A DNA stretch of 64,000 bases. It comes from Marivirga sericea. GTDB taxonomy: Bacteria > Bacteroidota > Bacteroidia > Cytophagales > Cyclobacteriaceae. The stretch is from positions 186,001 through 250,000 of the forward strand of contig NZ_FXAW01000008.1 of assembly GCF_900177665.1 (NCBI RefSeq). Reading direction: 5' to 3'. A model generated the notes under the pieces. It made no database searches. It was not told the origin of the DNA and was given only the letters and a program-made list of their open reading frames with translations. Both the position numbers and the translations under genes were made by a program. Below, piece by piece: positions 53,460 to 61,484 of this stretch. Within the stretch, counting starts at the first letter, position 1, and each line of letters begins with the position of its first letter.

Positions 53460-56085
53460 AGAATTTGAAATTTTTAAAAATGGCAGTACTTGGCTTAGAG
53501 CTGACTTTCATTTACACACAAAAGCGGACAAAGAATTTGTGTATCGTGGAGAAGATAATTCTTTTGTTTCTGACTATGTAAATAAGTTAAGTGAAGAAAA
53601 AATTGGTGTCGCAGCAATAACAAATCATAACAAATTTGATTTTAACGAATATAAAGCACTTGCCAAAAAGTCTAGAAAACAAGAGATTTATCTATTGCCA
53701 GGAGTGGAATTATCAGTAAATGATGGGGCGAATGGAATCCACTGTCTTATGATTTTCAACCCCATTGAATGGCTTGAAAATGGTACGGATTATATTAACA
53801 GCTTTATAAACCAAACATTTGCAGGCAAACATAATTACGAAAACGAAAACGGACGTTCAAATGATAGCCTAATTGAGACTATAAAAAAGCTTGATGCTTT
53901 CGAGAAAGACTATTTTATTATAATGGCTCATATCGAGGCAAATAGCGGATTCTACAAAGAATTAAATGGAGGACGAATTACAGAGTTGGGTAAAGTGCCA
54001 ATATTCCGTAAGGCAGTTCTTGGATTCCAAAAAGTAAGGACAAGAGATATAATTAAAAACCTTAATACTTGGCTTGAAAACGAACTACCAGCTTTTGTAG
54101 AATGTTCTGACGCTAAAAATATTGAAGAAATTGGAACAGGTAATACTTTAAATGGAGTTACGCAAAAAACATATTTGAAAATTGGTGCATTTAACTTTGA
54201 AGCTATAAAATATGCTTTATTAGACCAACAATACAGACTAGCACAAAACACGACTGACCCTATTAACGGATATATTAAATCCATCAGTTTCAAAGGTGGA
54301 AAATTAGATGGCTCAACACTTCATCTAAATCCGTCTATGAATAACTTGATTGGTATAAGAGGAAGCGGTAAATCTTCAATTTTAGAGGCTATTAGGTATT
54401 CTTTAGATATTGATTTAACTGAAAAGCAAAATGTAGATTATGACTATAAAACAAAGTTAGTTAACGCTTTATTAGGAAGTGGCGGTAAAATAACTTCGGT
54501 ATTGGTTGATGACCAAGGAAAAGAATATGTAGCTGAGAAAATACTTGGAGATAGAACGAACATTTACAAAGATGGAGAACTTCAGCTTGGACTAAAGCCA
54601 AATGCAATTGTAAAAAAGCCTATATACTTTGGTCAAAAAGACCTTTCTCAAATAGGCGATTCTTTATCAACTGAATATTTGATTAGTAAATTAATTGGCG
54701 ATCGTTTACTTAATAAAAAACGAGAGGTTGAAGAAAAAAATCAAGATGTTTTAAAAATTATCAATGAACTCAAAAAAATTGATTCAAAAGTTGCTAGAAG
54801 AGCAGACATTGAAGCGAAACAAGCGGAGTTGAAAATTAAAATTCAAGTTTTTAAAGATAATGAAATAGACAAAAAACTTGAAAAGCAAATCTCTTTCGAC
54901 AAAGACAGCAATTTCATTAAACGTCTTGAAAAATTCGAGTTAAAAGTTATTGAGGGAATAAATGAATATGTTGGAGAATACGAAGATAGTTTTCAAAGCT
55001 TTAAAGCATATTCGTCAAAAGAGAATACCACAGATATTGATAAAATAAAGCAACATTTGATTGCCTTTGAAGGCATATTTCTTGAAACCAAAACTATTTC
55101 TTCAAGGTTAGTTACCGAAAATTTAGCTCTTGAGACAATGCACAAAAGCTTCAATGTAAAATATGAAGAGCTGAAAGAAGAATTTTCAAAAATCAAGCGA
55201 GAAATAAATCTTCCTAATATTCAGGCGGATGACTATGTTAAATATACAAAGGAACTTGATTTAACAAAAGCTCAATTGTCGGAGTTAGAAAAGCTTTCAA
55301 AAAAGAAAAAAGAATTAGAAACTCAGTTAAAACAGACTTTAGTATCATTACAAAAACTATGGCACAACGAATTTGAAATTGTACAAGAAGAAATAAAAAA
55401 AGTTAATGATGACCAAGATTCAATTAAAATAGCTGTTGAGTTTAAAGGAAACAAACAAGATTTCAAATCATATTTAAAAGAGAATCTCAGAGGAAGTAAT
55501 TTAAGGGACAATAATATTCAAACAATCATTGACAGTTATAGTGATATGATTGCGGTTTATGAAGATTTGAATCTACCAAAAAGCAATATTTCTACAAACC
55601 TTTCAGATGTTCAACTTCATACGTTTCGAGAATATTTCAATTCAAATATTGAAGCCTTTCTGACGTACAGGATACCTGATAAATTTGATATTATATACAG
55701 AAACAGGCCATTGAATGAACACTCTTTAGGGCAAAGAGCTTCCGCTTTAATAATATTTCTATTAACACTAAAAGAGAGTGATTTAATAATTATTGACCAA
55801 CCAGAGGATGATTTGGATAATCAAACCATCTATAATGATGTTATAAAGGTATTGAAAGAATTAAAAAACACCTCTCAATTTATTTTTGCCACTCACAATC
55901 CAAATATACCTGTTCTTGGAGATTGTGAACAAGTAGTTTCTTGTAGATATGATTCTAACATAATTGAGACTAACCTTGGGAGTGTTGATGATGAATCAAT
56001 CAGAAAAGAAATAGTAAATATTATGGAAGGTGGCAAAGAGGCATTTAACAATAGAAAAAGAATTTACGAATTATGGACGCATTAG
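53452..56085 (+). CDS. Cassette 12: TrlF-like protein, PHP domain plus SMC/ABC-type ATPase
   Basis: 877 residues. The N-terminal PHP-type phosphoesterase region shows FHLHT (His20, His22), AAITNHN, PGVELSV and MAHIEAN. An ABC/SMC-like ATPase follows with Walker A GIRGSGKSS near 301-309, long coiled coils (about 415-650), a signature-like HSLGQRASALI, Walker B LIIIDQPEDDLDN near 778-790, and a switch His in FATHNPN. This is the layout of TrlF-family ATPases found in defence loci. PHP metal-dependent cleavage driven by ATPase sensing is plausible but inferred. It overlaps both neighbours. Confidence 0.85.
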   Translation: MDKEFEIFKNGSTWLRADFHLHTKADKEFVYRGEDNSFVSDYVNKLSEEKIGVAAITNHNKFDFNEYKALAKKSRKQEIYLLPGVELSVNDGANGIHCLMIFNPIEWLENGTDYINSFINQTFAGKHNYENENGRSNDSLIETIKKLDAFEKDYFIIMAHIEANSGFYKELNGGRITELGKVPIFRKAVLGFQKVRTRDIIKNLNTWLENELPAFVECSDAKNIEEIGTGNTLNGVTQKTYLKIGAFNFEAIKYALLDQQYRLAQNTTDPINGYIKSISFKGGKLDGSTLHLNPSMNNLIGIRGSGKSSILEAIRYSLDIDLTEKQNVDYDYKTKLVNALLGSGGKITSVLVDDQGKEYVAEKILGDRTNIYKDGELQLGLKPNAIVKKPIYFGQKDLSQIGDSLSTEYLISKLIGDRLLNKKREVEEKNQDVLKIINELKKIDSKVARRADIEAKQAELKIKIQVFKDNEIDKKLEKQISFDKDSNFIKRLEKFELKVIEGINEYVGEYEDSFQSFKAYSSKENTTDIDKIKQHLIAFEGIFLETKTISSRLVTENLALETMHKSFNVKYEELKEEFSKIKREINLPNIQADDYVKYTKELDLTKAQLSELEKLSKKKKELETQLKQTLVSLQKLWHNEFEIVQEEIKKVNDDQDSIKIAVEFKGNKQDFKSYLKENLRGSNLRDNNIQTIIDSYSDMIAVYEDLNLPKSNISTNLSDVQLHTFREYFNSNIEAFLTYRIPDKFDIIYRNRPLNEHSLGQRASALIIFLLTLKESDLIIIDQPEDDLDNQTIYNDVIKVLKELKNTSQFIFATHNPNIPVLGDCEQVVSCRYDSNIIETNLGSVDDESIRKEIVNIMEGGKEAFNNRKRIYELWTH

Positions 56086-57230
56086 AATTATTGGATTTAA
56101 TCCAAAAAGGAGAATCAAGCGTTGTGCAATTTAAAGTCCGCATTAATGATGCTTACAAAATAGGCACAGAAATGGTGGCGTTTTCCAATACAAAGGGTGG
56201 CTTAATTATCATCGGAGTTGACGACAAAAGCGGAGATATTAATGGACTGTCATTTGAAGAAATAGCAGAAACCAATCAGCTTTTGGCTAATGCTGCTTCA
56301 GATAATGTCAAACCTCAAATTTTTATTGAAACGGAAACCGTAGAAGTAGAAAACAAGAATGTCATTGTAGCTAGTATAGCTGAAGGAATGAGCAAGCCTC
56401 ATACTGACAACAAAGGTATAATTTGGTTAAAAAATGGTTCTGACAAACGCAAAGTTGTAGCAAGAGAAGAGATGGCAAGATTACTTCAAAATAGTGGGAA
56501 CCTTTTTGCAGATGAAACCTTAGTAAACGGAACAACAGTAAACGATATTGACGAAGACTTTTTCCAAGAATTTGTGCTTGCAAAAACAAAAAAATCTATC
56601 GAGGAAATCGGTCAATCAACATCAACCGTACTTTCTAATCTTGGAATGATAAAGGAAGGAAAACTTAGTCTTGGAGGACTACTCTTGTTTGGTAAAAATC
56701 CGCAACAGTTTAGACCAAATTTTACCGTTCAATGTGTGTCTTTCGTAGGAAATGACATAAGCTCAAAGGAATATCGAGACAAAGAAGAACCAATTACGGG
56801 AAATTTAAAAGAGCTGTACGAAAAAACACTCTCTTTTATTACTCGTAACCTAAAAAAGGTGCAAATAAAAGAGGGTTTTAACTCACAATCTAAATTGGAA
56901 ATTCCAATCGAAACTATTGAGGAATTACTTGTTAATGCCTTAATTCATCGAGACTACTTTATTTTATCAAGTATTAAGATATTCATATTTGACAATAGAA
57001 TAGAAATTACAAGTCCAGGAAGATTACCCAACACATTAACAATCGACAATATCAAAATAGGAACCTCGATTTCTAGAAATCCGATATTATTTACAAATGC
57101 TAGATATATTCTTCCTTTTGTAGGTGTTGGTAGCGGAATACCCAGAGCAATTGAGAATTCGCCTGACTTAGAATTAATCAATGATACTGAAAGAGAGTTG
57201 TTTATTTCTGTAATTAAACGTCCTGAATGA
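56073..57230 (+). CDS. Cassette 12: AlbA_2 (Schlafen-type) ATP-binding protein
   Basis: 385 residues. The N-terminal AlbA_2/Schlafen-like domain has VQFKVRINDAYK and AFSNTKGGLIIIGVDD; the C-terminal region is the RecG-like/HATPase_4 type (ELLVNALIHRDYF, NRIEITSPGRLPN, GVGSGIPR). Proteins of this family are annotated as putative transcriptional regulators and are frequent in phage-defence operons. It overlaps the TrlF-like gene by 13 bp, so the two are made together. Confidence 0.85.
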   Translation: MDALELLDLIQKGESSVVQFKVRINDAYKIGTEMVAFSNTKGGLIIIGVDDKSGDINGLSFEEIAETNQLLANAASDNVKPQIFIETETVEVENKNVIVASIAEGMSKPHTDNKGIIWLKNGSDKRKVVAREEMARLLQNSGNLFADETLVNGTTVNDIDEDFFQEFVLAKTKKSIEEIGQSTSTVLSNLGMIKEGKLSLGGLLLFGKNPQQFRPNFTVQCVSFVGNDISSKEYRDKEEPITGNLKELYEKTLSFITRNLKKVQIKEGFNSQSKLEIPIETIEELLVNALIHRDYFILSSIKIFIFDNRIEITSPGRLPNTLTIDNIKIGTSISRNPILFTNARYILPFVGVGSGIPRAIENSPDLELINDTERELFISVIKRPE

Positions 57231-57233
57231 ATA

Positions 57234-57347
57234 GCCAACGCTAAAAGCCATACACATTTGCAATTCGCTACAGCCAACGCTACGCCCAAAATTATAAAAG
57301 AGTATGTCTTTGCCAACGCTACGAACCGAACGGAAAAAAAGTACGAA
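57234..57347 (+). repeat. Three copies of GCCAACGCTA with exact 39-bp period
   Basis: GCCAACGCTA starts at 57234, 57273 and 57312, that is 39 bp apart each time, between the last gene of cassette 12 and site 12. The 29 bases between the copies are not conserved. The exact period suggests decayed tandem repeats or a spaced protein-binding array. Confidence 0.6.
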
Positions 57348-57482
57348 AACACAACAATGTATATAAAAAATAGGCGTATTATTAGTAAAATCAAGGCTTT
57401 GGGCTCATATCAAACTTTGTGCTTAGCTGAAAGTTCAGTGCTTCGAAATCGCCTACTTTTCATATACTAAACGTTAGGTGAA
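57348..57482 (+). other. attC-like site 12 (135 bp)
   Basis: Left core AACACAAC (57348-57355), right core AACGTTAGGTGAA, crossover G57473|T57474. The stem TGTATATAAAAAATAGGCG pairs with CGCCTACTTTTCATATAC. The left core complements the start of cassette 12 over 8-9 bases, 4.4 kb away. Confidence 0.9.
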
Positions 57483-57518
57483 ATTTTATCGTATTAAAAA
57501 TAACTCAAAGTTCTATTC

Positions 57519-58427
57519 ATGAAATTCGTAAACGAAAATGGCAAAAAGTATGTTCTAGTTTCTTCCCAAAACCAATTAGATGAACTTCAAGAAAGGATTT
57601 CTCAGAACAACCCATTTGCTGATAAGTTCAAGTTTTCTGAACAGAGCCTCTTTATTGGTTTACTTGAATCATTAGGAATCAGCCATAAAGATTTTACGAA
57701 AAAGTATTATTACTACGACCCATCTAGGAAACTTCATATCTCAGAAAGCGAATTTGGTTATGTATGGATTAGTACGGCTGGATTAGTTGCAAAAAGTAAA
57801 CCAAGCACTAATAGAGCTTTAAATTCCTGTTTAGCTCAATACTTAGTCATATCACTCCTTTTTAAGAAAGCAATTGAAGTTGTTAAGGACGAACGGGTTT
57901 ACGATATAGACTCGTATAGCTCTGGTCAGTTAAATAAACTATCTCCAGCTATATTTCATAATCTCACGTTTTATATCGAGGTATTCTGTAAGGCCTATCT
58001 TTCACTTACTAAAGTCGAAATTCCTCACTCTCATAGCTTGACATTGTTGTATAATAAAACCGTGGATGCAATGGTCAATAATAAACATGACGACTCTCTT
58101 TTTCAAATATTGGTGTTAGACCCTCTTTATAAATTCGTTCAACATATTGACGAAATCCCAGGTAATTTCAAAGAACAGTTTATTAAGTACGATGACAACC
58201 TATTAGATGACTCGGTAATTTTATTTGATTATACTGGTCTAGTTGAGATGACATCAATCCTTGAATTATCTGTTGATTTTATATCTGCATACTATTACGA
58301 AGGAACAAAGACATATTACCTAGAATCAGATATTTATAAGAGAATGATGGATAAAGCGGAAACAGAGGAAAAAAAGAAGAAAATTCGTGAAATGTACCCG
58401 CATTTAGCTGGCAAAAAGAAAAAGTAA
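57519..58427 (+). CDS. Cassette 13: unknown cytoplasmic helical protein
   Basis: 302 residues with no signal peptide or membrane helix, mostly predicted helical from its pattern, and a strongly basic Lys-rich end (LAGKKKK). No motif was recognised; the RxxxxH motif of HEPN ribonucleases was looked for and not found. It is the sole gene of its cassette. Confidence 0.65.
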   Translation: MKFVNENGKKYVLVSSQNQLDELQERISQNNPFADKFKFSEQSLFIGLLESLGISHKDFTKKYYYYDPSRKLHISESEFGYVWISTAGLVAKSKPSTNRALNSCLAQYLVISLLFKKAIEVVKDERVYDIDSYSSGQLNKLSPAIFHNLTFYIEVFCKAYLSLTKVEIPHSHSLTLLYNKTVDAMVNNKHDDSLFQILVLDPLYKFVQHIDEIPGNFKEQFIKYDDNLLDDSVILFDYTGLVEMTSILELSVDFISAYYYEGTKTYYLESDIYKRMMDKAETEEKKKKIREMYPHLAGKKKK

Positions 58428-58428
58428 C

Positions 58429-58597
58429 TTCACCTAATATCACCTATAAATTAATGGGGCTTCATCAGTCACGAAGGTTTGGTGGCACTTGGAAAGTCAA
58501 CCACAATATGTAAATTTATTAATTGCTGTGGTTTTGTGCAATTGGCAAGCTTAGTACTTTTTAAGCCCCAATCATCATAGGCATAGCGTTGGCGGCA
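58429..58597 (+). other. attC-like site 13 (169 bp, altered left core)
   Basis: Left core TTCACCTAAT (58429-58438) has T where all other sites have the C of AAC. The right core is AGCGTTGGCGGC, crossover G58588|T58589. The stem CACCTATAAATTAATGGGGC pairs with GCCCCAATCATCATAGG. Nine of ten core bases still complement the start of cassette 13. The mutation may slow excision. Confidence 0.85.
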
Positions 58598-58620
58598 TTA
58601 AACACAGATAAACCTGAAAT

Positions 58621-58884
58621 ATGGAAAAAATAGTAATTCAAGAAAGTTCGATAGAGCTTACTCATGGTCGAAAAGGACAAATAGCAGTAATAATGTATGC
58701 AGGAGACAACGATCCAGTTGCAAAACTGAATTTAGCAGTCTCCCAATATGTTGGAAATGTAGGACACAGTCAATTTGTTGACATTAGCATGGATAATCCG
58801 TGGGTTAGGGTTATTATCTCAGGAATTAATGAAATGAAGCAAGAAGATTTTGACCCATTGAAACACAAGTTGAAAGAATGGTAG
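58621..58884 (+). CDS. Cassette 14: small protein of unknown function
   Basis: 87 residues, soluble, mixed strands and helices, no motif. The stop overlaps the next ATG by 7 bp (GAATGGTAG), so it is coupled to the larger protein after it. The pair could be partners such as an inhibitor and an enzyme, but this is only suggested by the layout. Confidence 0.65.
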   Translation: MEKIVIQESSIELTHGRKGQIAVIMYAGDNDPVAKLNLAVSQYVGNVGHSQFVDISMDNPWVRVIISGINEMKQEDFDPLKHKLKEW

Positions 58885-59540
58885 TTGCGAATCTTGGTGG
58901 GGCAATAGAATATTGGCTTGGATTTCAGGATAAGATTGGTCGTTCATTTATGATGAATGAAAATGCTTTAAAATACCCTTTAGCGGACTATTTAGTAAAT
59001 GAGGGTAATGTTGACTTGCAGTTAATTGACCTAGAAAGAGCTCACCCAAACTTTTCTAATAGGCAAGTAGATTTAACTGTATTGAATCCTCAAAATGCGC
59101 CAATCAACAATCTTTTCGAACTGAAACTTGCGAAAGTTGAAACAAGATACCAGTCTGAAAAACAAAGAATTTTTAATGATCTTATGAGACTTTACTTAGG
59201 AAGTTTAGTTTCTACTGACAAGTGCTATTTCATAATTACAGGCAAAACAACTCACTTTCAAACTGACTTCAAGAATTCACCGAATACAGGAATTAGGTTT
59301 TACGATAAGTGGTTCTCATTCATAAAAGGCCAAACAAGGACTTTTAATGTTGCAACCGAGACCAACTCCACGTATTGGGATATCTATAATGAATTTCAAC
59401 AGAAATATTCTAAAAAATACAAAGGTCAAACAAGCAATACTTTACAATTGCCTAATCAAATAACAACAACTTGTGAATTTATGACTGCATTCAGTCCCTC
59501 ATTAGTTCCTTACATGATTGGAGTTTGGTCTGTAAAATGA
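58878..59540 (+). CDS. Cassette 14: possible PD-(D/E)XK nuclease-fold protein
   Basis: 220 residues. Asp65 in NRQVDLTVLN followed by FELKLAK (Glu81, Lys83) fits the D-x(n)-ExK core of PD-(D/E)XK enzymes, with the right spacing and strand pattern. No family name could be attached. It overlaps the small gene upstream by 7 bp and shares its cassette. Nuclease activity is inferred from the motif alone. Confidence 0.6.
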   Translation: MVVANLGGAIEYWLGFQDKIGRSFMMNENALKYPLADYLVNEGNVDLQLIDLERAHPNFSNRQVDLTVLNPQNAPINNLFELKLAKVETRYQSEKQRIFNDLMRLYLGSLVSTDKCYFIITGKTTHFQTDFKNSPNTGIRFYDKWFSFIKGQTRTFNVATETNSTYWDIYNEFQQKYSKKYKGQTSNTLQLPNQITTTCEFMTAFSPSLVPYMIGVWSVK

Positions 59541-59546
59541 AAAGAA

Positions 59547-59616
59547 CCACCAACAAAACCTAAAAGCAATAGCACCCTTCGGGACGCTACTGCTCATAGC
59601 CAGAACGTTATATGTA
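59547..59616 (+). other. attC-like site 14 (70 bp, shortest)
   Basis: Left core CCACCAAC (59547-59554), right core AACGTTATATG, crossover G59607|T59608. The stem AGCAATAGC pairs with GCTACTGCT around a short loop. The left core complements the start of cassette 14 over 7 of 8 bases. Its length is in the range of ordinary attC sites. Confidence 0.8.
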
Positions 59617-59635
59617 AAATCACACCACGAACCTG

Positions 59636-60397
59636 ATGACAAAAATATATCACTATACAAAACTATCAACGGCAATAAAATACATTCTCCCAACCAAAAA
59701 ACTTCGAACGAACTCCCTTTCGCAAACAAACGACCCAAGAGAAAACCAACCGTGGGCATTTGGAGGTGTTAACATCGATTATAAAGGTATCTATCCAAAC
59801 ACATATAATGACAAAACCCATATTGATCATCAATACCAACTCGGTAAGGAAATAAAGAGCAGAGTTCAAATTATTTGTTTTGTCCATTCGGATAAACGCC
59901 CTGGGTTTGAAAACGAAATGATGTGGGCTCACTATACCGAAAACCATGAAGGGATTTGTCTTGAATTAGATGAAAAGGTTTTCTTAAATGAGAATACCAA
60001 CATCCCCATATTTCAACTCGAAAACGTAACTTATGGAACGAGTGATAAACCTTGGCTTCATTGGAACAGATCAAGGAACAAGGAAGAAAATATTAACAAC
60101 TTCATCCAAGCGGGGTTCAAAAGTCTTGTTCTCTCTAAATCTGAGTATTGGGGACGTGAGTATGAAAAGCGCTTATTGATTTTATCAACAGATCAACATT
60201 ATCTATCAATTCAAAAATCTCTCACTGGAGTCTATTTCGGAATATCAATGGATGCCAATTACCGTCCAGCAATTGATCGACACCTTAACCCTAAGCAAAC
60301 TAAAATTTACGATCTTTATTACGAAAGTCAACGAATCAATGCGATGGAACGGAAGTTTGAAGATTTCCGACCGTCTATAATGAAGAAATATCTATGA
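59636..60397 (+). CDS. Cassette 15: DUF2971 protein
   Basis: 253 residues of the DUF2971 family, with its hallmarks YHYTKLSTAIKYI near the start, SLSQTNDPRE, and MMWAHYTENHEGICLELD in the middle. DUF2971 proteins are common in accessory and defence-like islands; their activity is unknown. No recombination site follows it, unlike the other single-gene cassettes. Confidence 0.82.
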   Translation: MTKIYHYTKLSTAIKYILPTKKLRTNSLSQTNDPRENQPWAFGGVNIDYKGIYPNTYNDKTHIDHQYQLGKEIKSRVQIICFVHSDKRPGFENEMMWAHYTENHEGICLELDEKVFLNENTNIPIFQLENVTYGTSDKPWLHWNRSRNKEENINNFIQAGFKSLVLSKSEYWGREYEKRLLILSTDQHYLSIQKSLTGVYFGISMDANYRPAIDRHLNPKQTKIYDLYYESQRINAMERKFEDFRPSIMKKYL

Positions 60398-60523
60398 ATT
60401 ATGAATTGGATCAATTGGAACGGCAAATGAAAGTCTGGAATTTATTCTCTAAATTTAATATTAAATTCGAAGAGTGCAGTTTCTTTGGTAGCCACTGAAA
60501 GATCCGCTCGTCCATCTTAAGCT

Positions 60524-61363
60524 ATGTATCATTCCCGAAAGAGATATCTTGAAAAATGCTGGATTTGTGGTAACACTGCTGACTCAGATGAACATAAATT
60601 CAAAAGGTCGGATATCGTCAAAGCATATGGTAAAGGTCAATATGTGGAGAAGGGTGAATTTCAACCAATGTTGATCAATATAAGAAATTCCTACATTAGC
60701 GGATCAAATGATAAGAAGATAACGATTCGTAATGTTTTGTGTCAAAAATGCAATAATCATTTGAGTCAACCCTTTGACACTTCCTATGAAAAATTTTCTA
60801 ACTATATCTCTAATCACATTGATCTCATTCAGGAATCAAATAAGATAGATTTTCAGGACATATATGGTGGAGAATGGCCTGATCAAATAATAAATTTATA
60901 TAAATACTTTATTAAGATTTTCGGTTGTCGATTATCAAAAGAGGGTATAAAAATCAGTAAAAATGTTATCGAGTTTCTAACTTCTAAAAATGATAAGTTG
61001 AAGCATATGAAATTTAGGTTTGCCATTAAGCCTGATATAGTAAATCTTCAAAATTTTGGGGAAAGAGGATATCATCATCTTTATTTTGGGGGACTAGAAT
61101 GGGTTGGAGTTTCAGAAAAAGAAACGGAAACAATTTTCAGTTGGTTTACTAATTATGGAATTAGCATTTACTGGGTGTATAACCTATCAATTGAATCAGG
61201 AAACAAATATCAACCATTCTTATTTCAAAAAGAGGAATTAGTCGAAGTCCAACAGAGTGAACACTTACCAAAGGAAAAGACCACTATCAACGGATTGGTT
61301 GATTTTATCGAAGGTGAAAGTTACAACAAGATTGATTTGATAAATTCAATATTATTTGATTAA
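60524..61363 (+). CDS. Cassette 15: HNH-endonuclease-like zinc-binding protein
   Basis: 279 residues. The N-terminus has CWICG, then DEHKFKRSD and a second pair CQKCNNH (about residues 74-80), the Cys4/His pattern of some HNH-type nucleases. The rest is unrecognised. It lies 126 bp after the DUF2971 gene with no site between. The following half-site does not match the start of cassette 15, so this gene probably came from another cassette fused by deletion. Confidence 0.65.
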   Translation: MYHSRKRYLEKCWICGNTADSDEHKFKRSDIVKAYGKGQYVEKGEFQPMLINIRNSYISGSNDKKITIRNVLCQKCNNHLSQPFDTSYEKFSNYISNHIDLIQESNKIDFQDIYGGEWPDQIINLYKYFIKIFGCRLSKEGIKISKNVIEFLTSKNDKLKHMKFRFAIKPDIVNLQNFGERGYHHLYFGGLEWVGVSEKETETIFSWFTNYGISIYWVYNLSIESGNKYQPFLFQKEELVEVQQSEHLPKEKTTINGLVDFIEGESYNKIDLINSILFD

Positions 61364-61373
61364 AAATGGCAAT

Positions 61374-61442
61374 GCTTACAACAATAAATATAGGTCATTG
61401 GGCTGATAGTACGAAAGTTGAAAATGTTCGCATTTAAGAAAA
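61374..61442 (+). other. Truncated attC-like half-site at the end of the array
   Basis: GCTTACAAC (61374-61382) followed by AATAAATATAGGTCATTGGG and GCATTTAAGAAA aligns with the left halves of sites 5 and 8. The right half and a CGTTR core are missing. Similarity stops near 61441, marking the right-hand breakpoint of the array. Confidence 0.85.
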
Positions 61443-61484
61443 AAACTCAATAATACTGCTTTTTTGAGTCACAATTATACATGC

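Larger units (their letters stand above)
28481..61442 (+). mobile_element. Integron-like element: recombinase, attI-like junction and about 15 gene cassettes
   Basis: A tyrosine recombinase gene (28947-30062) is followed by an attI-like junction (G30109|T30110). Then come 14 complete cassettes and one damaged one, all genes on the + strand. Cassettes end in long imperfect inverted repeats with outer cores YAACA (left, 14 of 15) and CGTTR (right, all 15 junctions including attI). Bases after each right crossover are complementary to the left core at the end of the same cassette for 14 of 14 complete cassettes, as expected for excised circles. Crossovers are G30109, 30980, 32248, 33445, 34858, 37015, 38391, 39247, 40525, 45108, 48571, 53045, 57473, 58588 and 59607. 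Integron identity is inferred from structure alone; recombination is not shown. Confidence 0.9.

Noticed and set aside
57258..57470. A 70-codon open frame after the AlbA_2 gene
   Set aside because: It covers the 39-bp repeats and site 12 and has no sensible protein pattern.
57519..58427. HEPN ribonuclease reading of the cassette 13 protein
   Set aside because: Helical and near defence genes, but no RxxxxH motif was found.
33257..58597. Repeats as intrinsic terminators, REP elements or MITEs
   Set aside because: No T-runs follow the stems, no transposon-like target duplications are seen, and the outer cores match within cassettes but differ between them, which neither model explains.
59666..59947. 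Antisense frames over the DUF2971 gene
   Set aside because: Shadows of a well-supported + strand gene.
30109..61442. CRISPR array
   Set aside because: Spacing between repeats is 0.9-4.6 kb and filled with genes; no short regular spacers or cas genes.
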